Notes under the pieces: generated by a model
What the model saw: the letters and a program-made list of their open reading frames with translations, nothing else
Database searches by the model: none
Told to the model about the DNA's origin: nothing
Assembly: GCF_002093665.1 (NCBI RefSeq)
Contig: NZ_MRWE01000006.1
Location: 62,001 to 126,000, forward strand
Direction of reading: 5' to 3'
Source: Rouxiella badensis
GTDB lineage: Bacteria; Pseudomonadota; Gammaproteobacteria; Enterobacterales; Enterobacteriaceae
DNA length: 64,000 bases
Position numbers and translations under genes: made by a program
Shown here: positions 37,155 through 45,841 of the stretch, piece by piece
Position numbering within the stretch: the stretch's first letter is position 1
How the letters are laid out: every line of letters begins with the position of its first letter

Positions 37155-39101
37155 TTAGTGCTCGTCGTAGCCGGCGGTTCCAGGTTTAAGTTCGGTCAAC
37201 TGGCAGGCCGGACTGCTCTTGTTCTTATCATCCTGGCAATCGGTAGCATCATCTTTCACAAAAATGTGATCGAGGATAGCGCGCATTGTCGGACCTGCTA
37301 CCACACCGTCGCCGCCGCCGTTTTCAAGAATCAGTGCCACCGCCACCGTCGGGTGATCGAACGGCGCAAAGGCGGTATAGAAGATGTGGTCACGCAGGCG
37401 TATCGGCGTCATCTTGGCGTTGTAGTTCTGGTTCTCACGCAGGCTAAATACCTGTGATGTGCCTGATTTCGCAGCTATTTTATAAGGCGCAGTGTGGAAC
37501 AGCTTGTAGCCGGTACCGTTTGGCGCATTGGCCATACCAAACATTGCATTCTTAACGATGGTCCAGTAAGGCGATTTCGGGTCCGCAATCTGCGACGTTG
37601 GCGGTGCCTTATAAGGGGTAATCACTTTACCCAACTGCATAGAATCTAGCAGGTGCGGAGTCATGATTTTACCATTGTTAATAAGGATAGTCAGCGCTTT
37701 CACCATTTGGATGGGTGTTGCAATCCAATAGCCCTGCCCGATTCCGACCGAGACGGTATCACCCTGGTACCACTCTTTCTTGTGAACCTTCATCTTCCAT
37801 TCACGGCTCGGCAGGTTGCCATAATACTGCTCATCGAGGTCAATTCCCGAAGATTTACCGTAGCCAAACTTGCTCAGCCATTCATGGATACGGTCAATCC
37901 CCATCTCGTAGGCCACCTGGTAGAAGAAGGTGTCCGCCGATTCTTCAATCGCCTTGGTCACGTTGAGGTAGCCGTGGCCCGTTTTCATCCAGTCGCGGTA
38001 GTGGCGCTCGGTCCCCGGCAGCGTCCAGGTCGGCGCACCAAAGAACGTGGTCTGCGGCGTGATAACCCCGGCAAACAGCGCAGAGATAGACATATAAGGT
38101 TTTACGGTCGAAGCCGGCGGATACAGGCCCTGCGTGACGCGGTTAATCAGCGGCAGATCCGGGTTCTTCAACAGTGCGCTGTAGGCCTTGCCCGAGATCC
38201 CGTTAACGAACGGGTTAGGGTCATAGCTTGGGCTGGAGACCATGGCACGCACTGAACCGTCGCGCGGGTCAACCACCACCACGGCAGCACGCTGGCCTTT
38301 CAGCAATTGCTCGATATATTGCTGTAGGCCGAGATCCAGCGTCAGCTTAATGTTTTGACCGGCCTGCGGCGGCGTTTCGGTCAACAAACGCACGACGTGA
38401 CCGTGGTTATCCACCTCAACTTCCTGATAACCGGTGCGGCCGTGCAGCTCTTTTTCGTAGTATTTTTCGATGCCTTGCTTGCCGATATCGTGGTCGGCGG
38501 CGTAGTTTTCTGCCTCTCCGGCCGCGGAAAGTTCTTTGTCATCGCGGTCGTTTATTTTCGACACATAGCCAACGACGTGCGCCAGCTCGGCACCGTAAGG
38601 GTATCTACGCTGCTGATAGCTGGTTATCGATACCCCCGGGAATCTAAACTGGTTTACCGAGAAACGCGCCACTTCCTCATCGGTCAGCGCCAGTTTCAGC
38701 GGAATTTCTGCAAATTTTCTACCGTGATACATCGCATCTTTGAAGTTATCCATGTCGTCCGAGGTCAGGTCGACGATCGGCGTCAACGCCTGCAGCGTTG
38801 CCTTCAGATCCGGCACTTTACCGGGGATCACCTGGATTTCGTAGAGGGTAATATTTTGCGCCAGCACCACGCCATTGCGGTCCAGAATCAACCCACGGCT
38901 AGGGGCGATCGGCAGCATCTTGATATCGTTCTGGTTTGAGCGGGTTTGGTAGAAAGAGTGCATCCCCACCTGAAGGTGGTAGAGATTGAAGGTCAGCACG
39001 CCGAACAGCATGACAACGACGACAAATGCAATAACGGCACGACGGATAAAGAGCCGGGACTCAGCCGTATGGTCGCGGATTTCTTCGTTCAATAGGGCCA
39101 T
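37155..39101 (-). CDS. Second penicillin-binding protein 2 (MrdA paralogue)
   Basis: A 648-residue class B PBP with one membrane anchor (about 22-44), a dimerisation domain (PIAPSRGLILDRNG) and a transpeptidase domain with PPASTVKPY, ESADTFFYQVAYEMG and AAKSGTSQVF. It is clearly of the PBP2 type (elongasome transpeptidase). However, mrdA normally sits in the rlmH-mrdA-mrdB-rlpA-dacA cluster, and none of those genes is here. It is thus probably an extra copy, comparable in concept to the PBP2-SAL paralogue of Salmonella. The C-terminal tail is unusual, with two cysteines (DCQDDKN, PACQL). The family is firm; the paralogue status is inferred. Confidence 0.88.
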   Translation of the reverse strand: MALLNEEIRDHTAESRLFIRRAVIAFVVVVMLFGVLTFNLYHLQVGMHSFYQTRSNQNDIKMLPIAPSRGLILDRNGVVLAQNITLYEIQVIPGKVPDLKATLQALTPIVDLTSDDMDNFKDAMYHGRKFAEIPLKLALTDEEVARFSVNQFRFPGVSITSYQQRRYPYGAELAHVVGYVSKINDRDDKELSAAGEAENYAADHDIGKQGIEKYYEKELHGRTGYQEVEVDNHGHVVRLLTETPPQAGQNIKLTLDLGLQQYIEQLLKGQRAAVVVVDPRDGSVRAMVSSPSYDPNPFVNGISGKAYSALLKNPDLPLINRVTQGLYPPASTVKPYMSISALFAGVITPQTTFFGAPTWTLPGTERHYRDWMKTGHGYLNVTKAIEESADTFFYQVAYEMGIDRIHEWLSKFGYGKSSGIDLDEQYYGNLPSREWKMKVHKKEWYQGDTVSVGIGQGYWIATPIQMVKALTILINNGKIMTPHLLDSMQLGKVITPYKAPPTSQIADPKSPYWTIVKNAMFGMANAPNGTGYKLFHTAPYKIAAKSGTSQVFSLRENQNYNAKMTPIRLRDHIFYTAFAPFDHPTVAVALILENGGGDGVVAGPTMRAILDHIFVKDDATDCQDDKNKSSPACQLTELKPGTAGYDEH

Positions 39102-39304
39102 TACCGGGGGATTACCTTTCTTGTCAGACGTCAGTACTAATACGAAAAATGCGGAGTTGCAGAAAGTGCGAAAGAATAGCGCTTATCGGTCAGTCGGACC
39201 ATAAGAACTGTGCTAATCAAGCAAGAGTAATGTTTCTATTTATGAATGGTTAAGCAAAAGACAATGTTAGAAGGGACGATGCCAGAGACTACGGGGGGAT
39301 AACA

Positions 39305-39334
39305 GCCTCAATCCATGGATTATGGGGTTGAGGC
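39305..39334 (-). terminator. Possible terminator of the small secreted protein gene
   Basis: Stem GCCTCAA/TTGAGGC lies 11 nt after the stop at 39345, followed on the minus strand by TGTTATCC. The U-run is weak. Confidence 0.35.
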
Positions 39335-39344
39335 GCGCGGGATG

Positions 39345-39707
39345 TTACTTGTCTATTTTTACACAGTCGGCGTAGATATAACCTTCCGTTTCATTAGCAA
39401 TAACGAAACTGTTCTGCACGTGAATATACATCAGATTGTTTGCCGTTCCCGCCTTCATCGGCTGATTGTTCTGGCCGATAATATCGGTGAGTTCGGGGCT
39501 GGTAATGGTTTTTATGCCATCGGGCGAAACGGTGAAAGTATTCCCCGCATCCGTCACGTGTGCATTTTTATTCAGCACTTCGGCTGAGTCATCGCCGTCC
39601 GGGCGCTGAATGCTGTGGGTCAAAACGCATTTATAGTTTGTGTCTGCAAACGCTGTATATGAAGTTAAAGTCAGTAATACCGCAATGAAAGCGACGAGCC
39701 TGGCCAT
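39345..39707 (-). CDS. Small secreted protein of unknown function
   Basis: Not recognised. The start ATG at 39707 (MARLVAFIAVLLTLTSYTAFA) is chosen because it begins a clear signal peptide with likely cleavage after AFA, giving 120 residues. The mature part of about 100 residues has two cysteines, in NYKCVLTH near the start and YADCVKID near the end, which could form a disulfide in the periplasm. It stands alone between the mrdA paralogue and the DUF4865 operon. Confidence 0.65.
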   Translation of the reverse strand: MARLVAFIAVLLTLTSYTAFADTNYKCVLTHSIQRPDGDDSAEVLNKNAHVTDAGNTFTVSPDGIKTITSPELTDIIGQNNQPMKAGTANNLMYIHVQNSFVIANETEGYIYADCVKIDK

Positions 39708-39815
39708 TGAAAAATCCCAACTAAGAAAAGTGAGCCACATCCTATCACTTGGCAATATTATGGAAAGTAGGTGGCAAAGAAATAGTCATAAATAGTCCAC
39801 TCCTCACCCATTAAA

Positions 39816-39841
39816 AAGCCCGCATAATCCGGCGCGGGCTT
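39816..39841 (-). terminator. Terminator of the CMD-tautomerase-DUF4865 operon
   Basis: AAGCCCGC/GCGGGCTT stem followed by TTTTTAA on the minus strand, 28 nt after the DUF4865 stop. Confidence 0.8.
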
Positions 39842-39868
39842 GAATAAACAATTAATGCAAAAGAAAAC

Positions 39869-40405
39869 TCACGGCAGAGAAATGTGCCCAACCTGATAAT
39901 AATGTTCATCTTGCTGAATGTTTTCAGGCGCATTTTTCCACAGCGCGAAACGAATAAGCTGCCAATGTTGGGTGTCCCAGGCCACCACCCTCGCCAGTGC
40001 ACCTTCTAAAGGCGGTGAAATCTGCCATTCAGGCAGGATGCTGTAGGGTTCGATGGTTTTGATTACACGTGAGACAAATCGTGCCTCGCCAATTTCCGCC
40101 GAGAGCGCTGTCGCTAATACTGGAGTTACCCGCACCGTTGGCCAGCCAAAGGCCTCCGTCAACGCTTTGAATCCGTCGCTGAGCAGAAAACGGTGCATGC
40201 TTTCTGCGTCTTGCCACAGATAAAAAGGCGCATAGAGATTCTCACGACCTGCGGTTTGTGGTGCCGATCGGCGGGCGTAAAGATAAGCCTTGAACAGCAG
40301 TCCTGGAAATCCGTCAAGCCGATGACCGTTTTCAGCAATTCGGCGTTCAATAATCGCCATGTCGTAATCGGCGGGAAAGGTGAAGCTATATTGCATCGCA
40401 AGCAT
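39869..40405 (-). CDS. DUF4865 family protein
   Basis: A 178-residue cytosolic protein of the DUF4865 family (MQYSFTFPADYDMAIIERR; YLWQDAESMHRFL), whose fold resembles small ferredoxin-like monooxygenases. The biochemical role is unknown. It is the last of three tightly spaced genes with a carboxymuconolactone decarboxylase-like protein and a tautomerase. This set is common in proteobacteria next to a divergent LysR regulator. The start could be Met1 or Met4. Confidence 0.85.
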   Translation of the reverse strand: MLAMQYSFTFPADYDMAIIERRIAENGHRLDGFPGLLFKAYLYARRSAPQTAGRENLYAPFYLWQDAESMHRFLLSDGFKALTEAFGWPTVRVTPVLATALSAEIGEARFVSRVIKTIEPYSILPEWQISPPLEGALARVVAWDTQHWQLIRFALWKNAPENIQQDEHYYQVGHISLP

Positions 40406-40417
40406 GATAAAACCTCA

Positions 40418-40820
40418 CTATTTTGGAATATCCGCCACGTGGAACACCTTTCCGCCACCAAATGACCAATCCTCTGGCTCGGTATAAGTGACAACTATCA
40501 TCACGTCCTGAGGGTTGATGCCTATCGATTTGTGGAGACGTTCAACCAACGCGGCGTAGAGCCTGTTTCTGTTCAATGTTACGCGGTCTTCCCGCCGTAA
40601 TTTGAAACACCAGCAGGTCCTCGCTGCGCCCAGACTCGTCGCCGCTGAGATAATGTTTGTCAAACACGCGATCGGTTTCACCATAGCGGTCAAACAGTTG
40701 AAAACAGTCATTTGCCGGCACTGAGAAACAGCTTTCGAGCGACTGCTGTAACGCTTCGGAGATTTTGCTTTGCCACGCGTTGAAGCGGCGTTCTGGAATG
40801 GCAATACGAGTAATGGGCAT
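40418..40820 (-). pseudogene. Tautomerase family gene, frameshifted
   Basis: The first frame runs from ATG at 40820 through MPITRIAIPERRFNAW to GRPRNIEQKQAL and then stops soon after (40542). A second frame continues with LYAALVERLHKSIG and DVMIVVTYTEPEDWSFGGG to a stop at 40418. Joined at 40558-40561 the two give one complete tautomerase of about 130 residues. The expected codons read GCT-CTC-TAC, the sequence has GCTCTAC, so one CT unit appears lost from a short CT repeat. The N-terminal Pro needed for tautomerase chemistry is present, but the product would be truncated. A sequencing error is the alternative. Confidence 0.85.
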
Positions 40821-40832
40821 GATGGCCTCCGA

Positions 40833-41147
40833 TTATTCCAACGTTAATTGAGCAAAAACGGCCAGTGCCGAGGCTGCAGTTGGCCATCCAGAGTAAAAGG
40901 CTAGATGGGTGATTAACTCGGTGATTTCGCTGCCAGATAGGCCATTTTTCTCGGCGAGTTGCAGGTGATAAGGCAGCTGTTCAGTGCGGGACAGCGCCAC
41001 TAATGCACTCACCGTGATCAAACTTCTGTCGCGCGGCGACAGCTCGCTGCGCTGCCAAATATCACCAAACAATACCTCTTCGCTCAGTGCCGCTAACTTG
41101 GGTGCGACCTGGGCCAGTGTTTCGCGGGTTATCGGGAACTTGCTCAT
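40833..41147 (-). CDS. Carboxymuconolactone decarboxylase (CMD/AhpD-like) family protein
   Basis: A 104-residue helical protein of the CMD family (WQRSELSPRDRSLITVSALVAL; GLSGSEITELITHLAFYSGWP). Most such small members lack decarboxylase evidence, and this one has no CxxC, so AhpD-type peroxidase activity is unlikely. It is first in the operon with the tautomerase (12 bp) and DUF4865 gene, and divergent from lysR. A role in degrading an aromatic or quinone-like compound is plausible but not shown. Confidence 0.85.
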   Translation of the reverse strand: MSKFPITRETLAQVAPKLAALSEEVLFGDIWQRSELSPRDRSLITVSALVALSRTEQLPYHLQLAEKNGLSGSEITELITHLAFYSGWPTAASALAVFAQLTLE

Positions 41148-41194
41148 TTTATCTTCCTCGGCGTAGGTGTAATGGAGAAGATAACGGGCTATGA

Positions 41195-41209
41195 TGATTT
41201 ATAAAATCA
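41195..41209. promoter_or_regulatory. LysR-type operator candidate
   Basis: A perfect palindrome TGATTTATAAAATCA lies in the 105-bp gap between the divergent CMD operon and the lysR gene, fitting the T-N11-A LysR pattern. Confidence 0.55.
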
Positions 41210-41252
41210 GATATAACAGCAGCTATAGTCCCTAAAAACAGGATGATTTATC

Positions 41253-42152
41253 GTGGCTAAAAGACCCCTGACTTTTGATTCCGAGGCTTTACGCACCTTT
41301 GTGACCGGCATTGAGCTGGGAAGTTTTGTGCTTGCGGCCGAACGGTTGGGCCGCTCGACGTCGGCCATCAGCGCGCAGCTTAAAAAGCTCGAGCATCAGG
41401 CAGGAACGGCGCTGGTTCAGAAAGCGGGGCGCCATCTGGTGCTCACCGAAAAAGGCGAACTTATGCTGGGTTACGCGCGCAGGTTGCTTAGTCTGAACGA
41501 TGAAGCCTATGCGCTGCTGATGGCCAGTGAGGTTGGCGGGGAGGTGCGTTTAGGCCTACAGGAGGATTTCGGCGAGGCCCTATTGCCTGCAATTCTGGGC
41601 CAGTTCTCCCGCTCGCATCCCAACGTGCAGATTTCAGCCAGCGTCACCCGCAATGAGCCCCTGCTTTCTGCTATTCGCCAGAACGAGCTTGATCTGGCGC
41701 TGAGTTGGCAGGGAAATGACACCACGCCGTTTAGTCAATCGCTGGGTAAATTACCGCTAAGCTGGATAGCCGCCGAAGGATTTGATTTAACGCCCTATCT
41801 GACCCAAGACCTCCCCTTACCGCTGCTGGTTTTTGAACCCTTCTGCATCATGCGCACCGCCGCAACTGCCGCGCTCGACAGAGCAGGAATCCCATGGCGT
41901 ATCGCCTTCACCAGCAGAAGCCTGAGCGGTATCTGGGCCGCCGCCTCGGCCGGATTGGGCGTCACCCTGCGCACGGAGATGGGGATGCCTTCTACCCTCA
42001 AGGTTATTCGCTCCCCCCTGTTACCCCGGGTTGGCGATATTGGCGTGACACTGCACCGCGCTGAAAACCGGCTGCCCGAGGCAGCACACTCGCTTTATGA
42101 GACAATTTCCGACTATTTCCCGCAGCAGATACAGGTTTTGGCCAAGGCGTAG
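41253..42152 (+). CDS. LysR family transcriptional regulator
   Basis: A 299-residue LysR regulator: N-terminal winged helix (LRTFVTGIELGSFVLAAERLGRSTSAISAQLKKLEHQAG) and a substrate-binding effector domain (about residues 95-290). It is divergently placed to the CMD-tautomerase-DUF4865 operon with a palindrome between them, so it most likely controls that operon. The effector is unknown. Confidence 0.88.
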   Translation: MAKRPLTFDSEALRTFVTGIELGSFVLAAERLGRSTSAISAQLKKLEHQAGTALVQKAGRHLVLTEKGELMLGYARRLLSLNDEAYALLMASEVGGEVRLGLQEDFGEALLPAILGQFSRSHPNVQISASVTRNEPLLSAIRQNELDLALSWQGNDTTPFSQSLGKLPLSWIAAEGFDLTPYLTQDLPLPLLVFEPFCIMRTAATAALDRAGIPWRIAFTSRSLSGIWAAASAGLGVTLRTEMGMPSTLKVIRSPLLPRVGDIGVTLHRAENRLPEAAHSLYETISDYFPQQIQVLAKA

Positions 42153-42255
42153 GCCAATGAAAGTCGGAGCTAAACCAGCACACAAAAAAGAAAATAGCAC
42201 CCGCACTGAGTTAGGTTTTAAAAAACTAACTCAACGCGGCTTTATTAACTAAAAA

Positions 42256-42882
42256 CTATTTAGTGAAAATTAATTTAATTCCTAATAATGCCATCACGCC
42301 ACCGCTAATTCGGCTAATCGATTTTTTATAGCGTAAATAGACGCGCTGCGGGCGGGCAGAAGACAACACAAAGGCGACAAAGGTGTACCAAAGCGTATCG
42401 ATAAATAGACCCAGTGCGGGCAAAACCCAATAGAAATAACCTGGAATATCGCGCGGCATCAGCGCAGCGAAAATACCTGCCAGCACCAGTACAGTTTTAG
42501 GGTTACATAGCTGCGTAACCAGCCCTACGCTGAAACTCTTGCCGAAACCTATTTTCTCAGCCTGCCCTTCTGGCCCAAAAATCAACGGCTGGTTCGCACC
42601 GCGGAAAATCTTGACCGCCATAGAGAAGAGATAAAGACCCCCGAGGATTTTCAAAGTGACGAAAAGCCACGGCACGGTGACCAACAGCTGGTGCAACCCC
42701 GAAAAGGCAATCAAGACCAAAATTGCACAGCCAACCCCCATACCAAGCGCGGTCGCCAGACCGTCTCGACGAGAGGACGCAATTGAGGTTTTCGCAACAA
42801 AGATAAAGCTCGGTCCGGGGCTCATCGCCCCAACGGCTAGCGCAACCGAAATTGAAAAGAGGGAAAGCAGTTCAGCGTGCAT
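42256..42882 (-). CDS. LysE/RhtB family exporter
   Basis: A 208-residue inner-membrane protein with about six helices. The family signature is GAMSPGPSFIFVAKTSIASSRRDGLATALGMG near the N-terminus, followed by LVTQLCNPKTVLVLAGIFAAL. Members export amino acids (Thr, homoserine, Lys, Leu) or amino-acid derivatives. It is alone and convergent with lysR; the substrate is unknown. Confidence 0.88.
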   Translation of the reverse strand: MHAELLSLFSISVALAVGAMSPGPSFIFVAKTSIASSRRDGLATALGMGVGCAILVLIAFSGLHQLLVTVPWLFVTLKILGGLYLFSMAVKIFRGANQPLIFGPEGQAEKIGFGKSFSVGLVTQLCNPKTVLVLAGIFAALMPRDIPGYFYWVLPALGLFIDTLWYTFVAFVLSSARPQRVYLRYKKSISRISGGVMALLGIKLIFTK

Positions 42883-43046
42883 CTAATACCTCCATGAATA
42901 TTCGAACAAAATTAAGGCAATTAATGTCCTACTTAATGTGTGAATAATCAATGGGGGCTTAAGTGGTAATGGCTTTTTTGATTTCAAATTTTTAGGGCGA
43001 GCGTTGAGATTCTCAGGCTAGCCACACGTTGCATCAAATCCTCAAT

Positions 43047-43190
43047 CTAAAATGCAGCCCCTGCACTTATCGTACTCGTTCCCTGAACCTGAGTTTGCCC
43101 GGAGTCACTCTGCGCCGTGCAGCCATTGAGAAGCATAAGCACCAGTGCAACCGCAAAGGTCCTGTAAAAACTACGTATCAATGAAGTCAT
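43047..43190 (-). CDS. Very small putative lipoprotein
   Basis: A 47-residue product starting at ATG 43190 (MTSLIRSFYRTFAVALVLMLLNGC). A lipoprotein signal peptide with lipobox LLNGC leaves a mature peptide of only about 24 residues, rich in Ser, Gln, Thr and Gly (TAQSDSGQTQVQG). The ribosome site is poor. It is similar in design to short entericidin-like lipoproteins, but no family was recognised. Confidence 0.5.
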   Translation of the reverse strand: MTSLIRSFYRTFAVALVLMLLNGCTAQSDSGQTQVQGTSTISAGAAF

Positions 43191-43269
43191 CTGAAGGTAT
43201 CTCTTAACGCCGTATTGTTCTGTTTCGACCCACAATAACGGCGTTAGTTGCAGATTTTACCCTTTCTTG

Positions 43270-44115
43270 TCATTGTTCACTGAATATTAACGTCAGCCCC
43301 AATCCTTGCCCGACCTGCACCACAAGCTGATTGTTTCGCTCAGTGAAATGGATGTCACCGCGCTGCAAACTCTGCCGAGCAGCATCGAGCGAATGCGTCG
43401 CAAAGGTCAGCGCAATCATCTTTGATTCAAAAGCCTGTTCAAAGGGTGCAATCCCCCATTCCGCCTCAGCTTTTTGCGGTGTCACAAAACGAACTCGCGC
43501 TCGCCCCGCCGAGAGACTCAACTCCTGGTCATCAACCTCGTGCAGTTGTTCGTCGCCAAACACGTCGACATAGACCTGCGCCGCCTGTCGGATGTCGGCC
43601 GCTGCAATCACAAACTCGGTAATGTCTGACACCGCATTCGGATGGGACTGCCACTCGCCGCGCCAAACCAATTCGGGCGTTACGTGCTGACAGAAGAAAC
43701 TTCTGCCGTGCGCAATACGCGACGCATCAATCGATACCGTCTGAAATCGTGCGTTGGGTTCAGTCCCATCATTAAGTTTTACCGGTCGGTAGAAGGCCTT
43801 TGGCTCTGCATCATCAACCTGCCGCTGTGTAAGATGCTGGTAAACTGCGTCGGCATTCTGCGTTTTCCACACGAGTCCGTTCAACCCTAACGGCGCCTGC
43901 CAAAGCTCTTTACGCAGCAAAGTGCTGCGATCCTCAAAGCCCAGCAGCTCCAGGTAATTGTCATTAAAGATGGCCAGATGATTGCTCGACCCTAAAGAGT
44001 GATGTCCACGAGACGTTAGACTGAATCCCAACCTGCGAAACAGCAGCTCTGATGAATTCAGACCCTCGGCAACGTTGATAACAACATGATCAAGATGGGG
44101 AACAATAGCGGTCAT
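43270..44115 (-). CDS. VOC (glyoxalase/dioxygenase-fold) family protein
   Basis: A 281-residue two-module vicinal-oxygen-chelate protein. The first module starts HLDHVVINV, with the usual metal-binding His, and has YLELLGFED. The second module begins at about residue 165. A glyoxalase-like (Glyoxalase_5) domain is likely. The substrate is unknown. It is monocistronic, divergent from yhjX across a 390-bp gap. Confidence 0.8.
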   Translation of the reverse strand: MTAIVPHLDHVVINVAEGLNSSELLFRRLGFSLTSRGHHSLGSSNHLAIFNDNYLELLGFEDRSTLLRKELWQAPLGLNGLVWKTQNADAVYQHLTQRQVDDAEPKAFYRPVKLNDGTEPNARFQTVSIDASRIAHGRSFFCQHVTPELVWRGEWQSHPNAVSDITEFVIAAADIRQAAQVYVDVFGDEQLHEVDDQELSLSAGRARVRFVTPQKAEAEWGIAPFEQAFESKMIALTFATHSLDAARQSLQRGDIHFTERNNQLVVQVGQGLGLTLIFSEQ

Positions 44116-44286
44116 AAGACTCTCTTCATTAATTAGTTATAAGCAATAACTTAAAGAATAAAGAGTGATGGCTTTTTCAAGAACGAAGTTTTCTGCAAAA
44201 CTAATCCCTGTTTTGAGATAAACAAACGATCGGGGCCCGAAAACAGCGTTACGCGTCATCCTGCTGAAATGCTAAATGAATCAAGC

Positions 44287-44300
44287 GTGATTTAGATCAA
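44287..44300. promoter_or_regulatory. CRP/FNR-like site upstream of yhjX
   Basis: GTGATTTAGATCAA fits the FNR pattern TTGAT-N4-ATCAA with one mismatch and also the CRP core GTGA-N6-TCA. Which protein binds cannot be told. Confidence 0.45.
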
Positions 44301-44393
44301 CAAAAACCCAGAGCTGACGCGGCCTGCAAGGCCATTCTCAGGGGAAAACCAGGCTTTTCTCAGGCTAAATCAGGTCATTCATACCGATATTTA

Positions 44394-44424
44394 TGCACTT
44401 CATTCCTCCTCTGAGGCATTTCAT
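44394..44424 (+). promoter_or_regulatory. YpdB (PyrR)-type operator upstream of yhjX
   Basis: TGCACTTCAT and GGCATTTCAT are separated by exactly 11 bp. The YpdB site known at E. coli yhjX is GGCATTTCAT-N11-GGCATTTCAT, so the second half is perfect and the first matches 8 of 10. It lies 82 bp before the yhjX start. Confidence 0.8.
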
Positions 44425-44505
44425 GCCTGAAACGATTCAACTCACCGATTAGGACTTATCATAGCGCCAATTTAAACGCATCAGTTTCGCTCGGGAGAGC
44501 CCACT

Positions 44506-45768
44506 ATGAGTGATAAGTCAGGCCTTACACGTACCGGAACGCAGTCCAATGTTGCCGTGGCCAATCTCAACCGTACTCGCTGGATGACGCTGATAGGCAC
44601 CATCATCACCATGTTCGCGCTAGGCTCGGTTTATACATGGAGCCTGTTCAACGGCCAGCTTTCTGCCAAGCTCGACGAACCCATCAGCCGCGTCGCCTTC
44701 TCTTTTGGACTCCTGAGCCTCGGCCTGGCGGTCGCCTCTTCCGTTGCCGGAAAACTGCAGGAGCGCTACGGCGTCAAAAAAGTCACCCTCGCCGCGGGAG
44801 TATTAATGGCGGTCGGTTTTTTCCTGACCGCACACTCCAATAGCCTGGCCATGCTTTACCTCAGCGCAGGCGTGCTGGTCGGTCTGGCCGACGGCGCAGG
44901 CTACCTGATGTCGTTGTCCAACTGCGTCAAATGGTTCCCAGAACGTAAAGGCGTGGTATCCGCCTGCGCTATCGGGGCTTATGGCCTGGGCAGCCTTGGT
45001 TTCAAATTTATCTGCGGCTATCTGCTAAGCGTTAACTCACTCGAGCACACCTTTATTATCTGGGGGCTGCTGGCGATGACCATGATCGTTATCGGGGGGC
45101 TGATGATGACGGATGCGCCACGTCAGGAAGCGAAAGTCGTTAACAACCATCAGGAACAGCCGCGAGACTTCAGTCTTGCCGAAGCAATACGTGTGCCTCA
45201 GTACTGGATGCTGGCACTCATGTTCCTGACCGCCTGCATGAGTGGCCTGTACGTTATTGGCGTGGCAAAAGATATCGGCCAGGGCATGGTGCACCTCAGC
45301 GCAATGACTGCCGCCAACGCGGTAACGGTAATCGCTATCGCCAACCTCAGCGGTCGTCTGATTCTGGGCGTGCTGTCAGATAAAATGGCCCGTATTCGCG
45401 TGATTTCTCTAGCACAGGTTATTTCACTGGTCGGCATGAGTATTCTGCTCTTCACTCATATGAATGAAGCCACCTTCTTCGCCTCGGTCGCCTGCGTCGC
45501 CTTTAGCTTTGGCGGTACTATTACCGTGTATCCTTCACTGGTAAGCGACTTCTTTGGCCTAAACAATCTGACCAAAAACTATGGCCTGCTTTATCTAGGA
45601 TTTGGTATCGGTAGCGTGCTGGGTTCACTTATCGCCTCACTGTTCGGCGGATTTGTAGTGACCTTCAGCTTGATTACTGTGCTATTAATTATCTCCCTTG
45701 CGATTTCTGCCACGATTCGCCTACCGAACAAAGAACTTCAGGAGCAGAATACGCTGCAACATGTGTAG
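44506..45768 (+). CDS. yhjX: YhjX, pyruvate-responsive MFS transporter
   Basis: A 420-residue 12-helix major facilitator of the oxalate/formate antiporter type, closely similar to E. coli YhjX (402 residues): TRWMTLIGTIITMFALGSVYTWSLFNG and LADGAGYLMSLSNCVKWFPERKG. The N-terminus is about 18 residues longer. E. coli yhjX is induced by extracellular pyruvate through YpdA/YpdB. The matching direct-repeat operator here supports the same control, although ypdAB are not in the window. Substrate is probably a monocarboxylate. Confidence 0.9.
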   Translation: MSDKSGLTRTGTQSNVAVANLNRTRWMTLIGTIITMFALGSVYTWSLFNGQLSAKLDEPISRVAFSFGLLSLGLAVASSVAGKLQERYGVKKVTLAAGVLMAVGFFLTAHSNSLAMLYLSAGVLVGLADGAGYLMSLSNCVKWFPERKGVVSACAIGAYGLGSLGFKFICGYLLSVNSLEHTFIIWGLLAMTMIVIGGLMMTDAPRQEAKVVNNHQEQPRDFSLAEAIRVPQYWMLALMFLTACMSGLYVIGVAKDIGQGMVHLSAMTAANAVTVIAIANLSGRLILGVLSDKMARIRVISLAQVISLVGMSILLFTHMNEATFFASVACVAFSFGGTITVYPSLVSDFFGLNNLTKNYGLLYLGFGIGSVLGSLIASLFGGFVVTFSLITVLLIISLAISATIRLPNKELQEQNTLQHV

Positions 45769-45794
45769 CCCGTTTTCTGACCTTTTCTTATGAC

Positions 45795-45820
45795 AAACGG
45801 GAGCCATGGCTCCCGTTTTT
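45795..45820 (+). terminator. yhjX terminator
   Basis: A 24-nt perfect palindrome with arms AAACGGGAGCC and GGCTCCCGTTT, followed by TT-C-TTTG, 27 nt after the yhjX stop. Confidence 0.85.
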
Positions 45821-45841
45821 CTTTGTTTTCGGACACCCAAA

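Noticed and set aside
40542-40580. Programmed frameshift in the tautomerase gene
   Set aside because: No slippery heptamer or downstream stimulatory structure was seen; simple loss of a CT unit explains it better.
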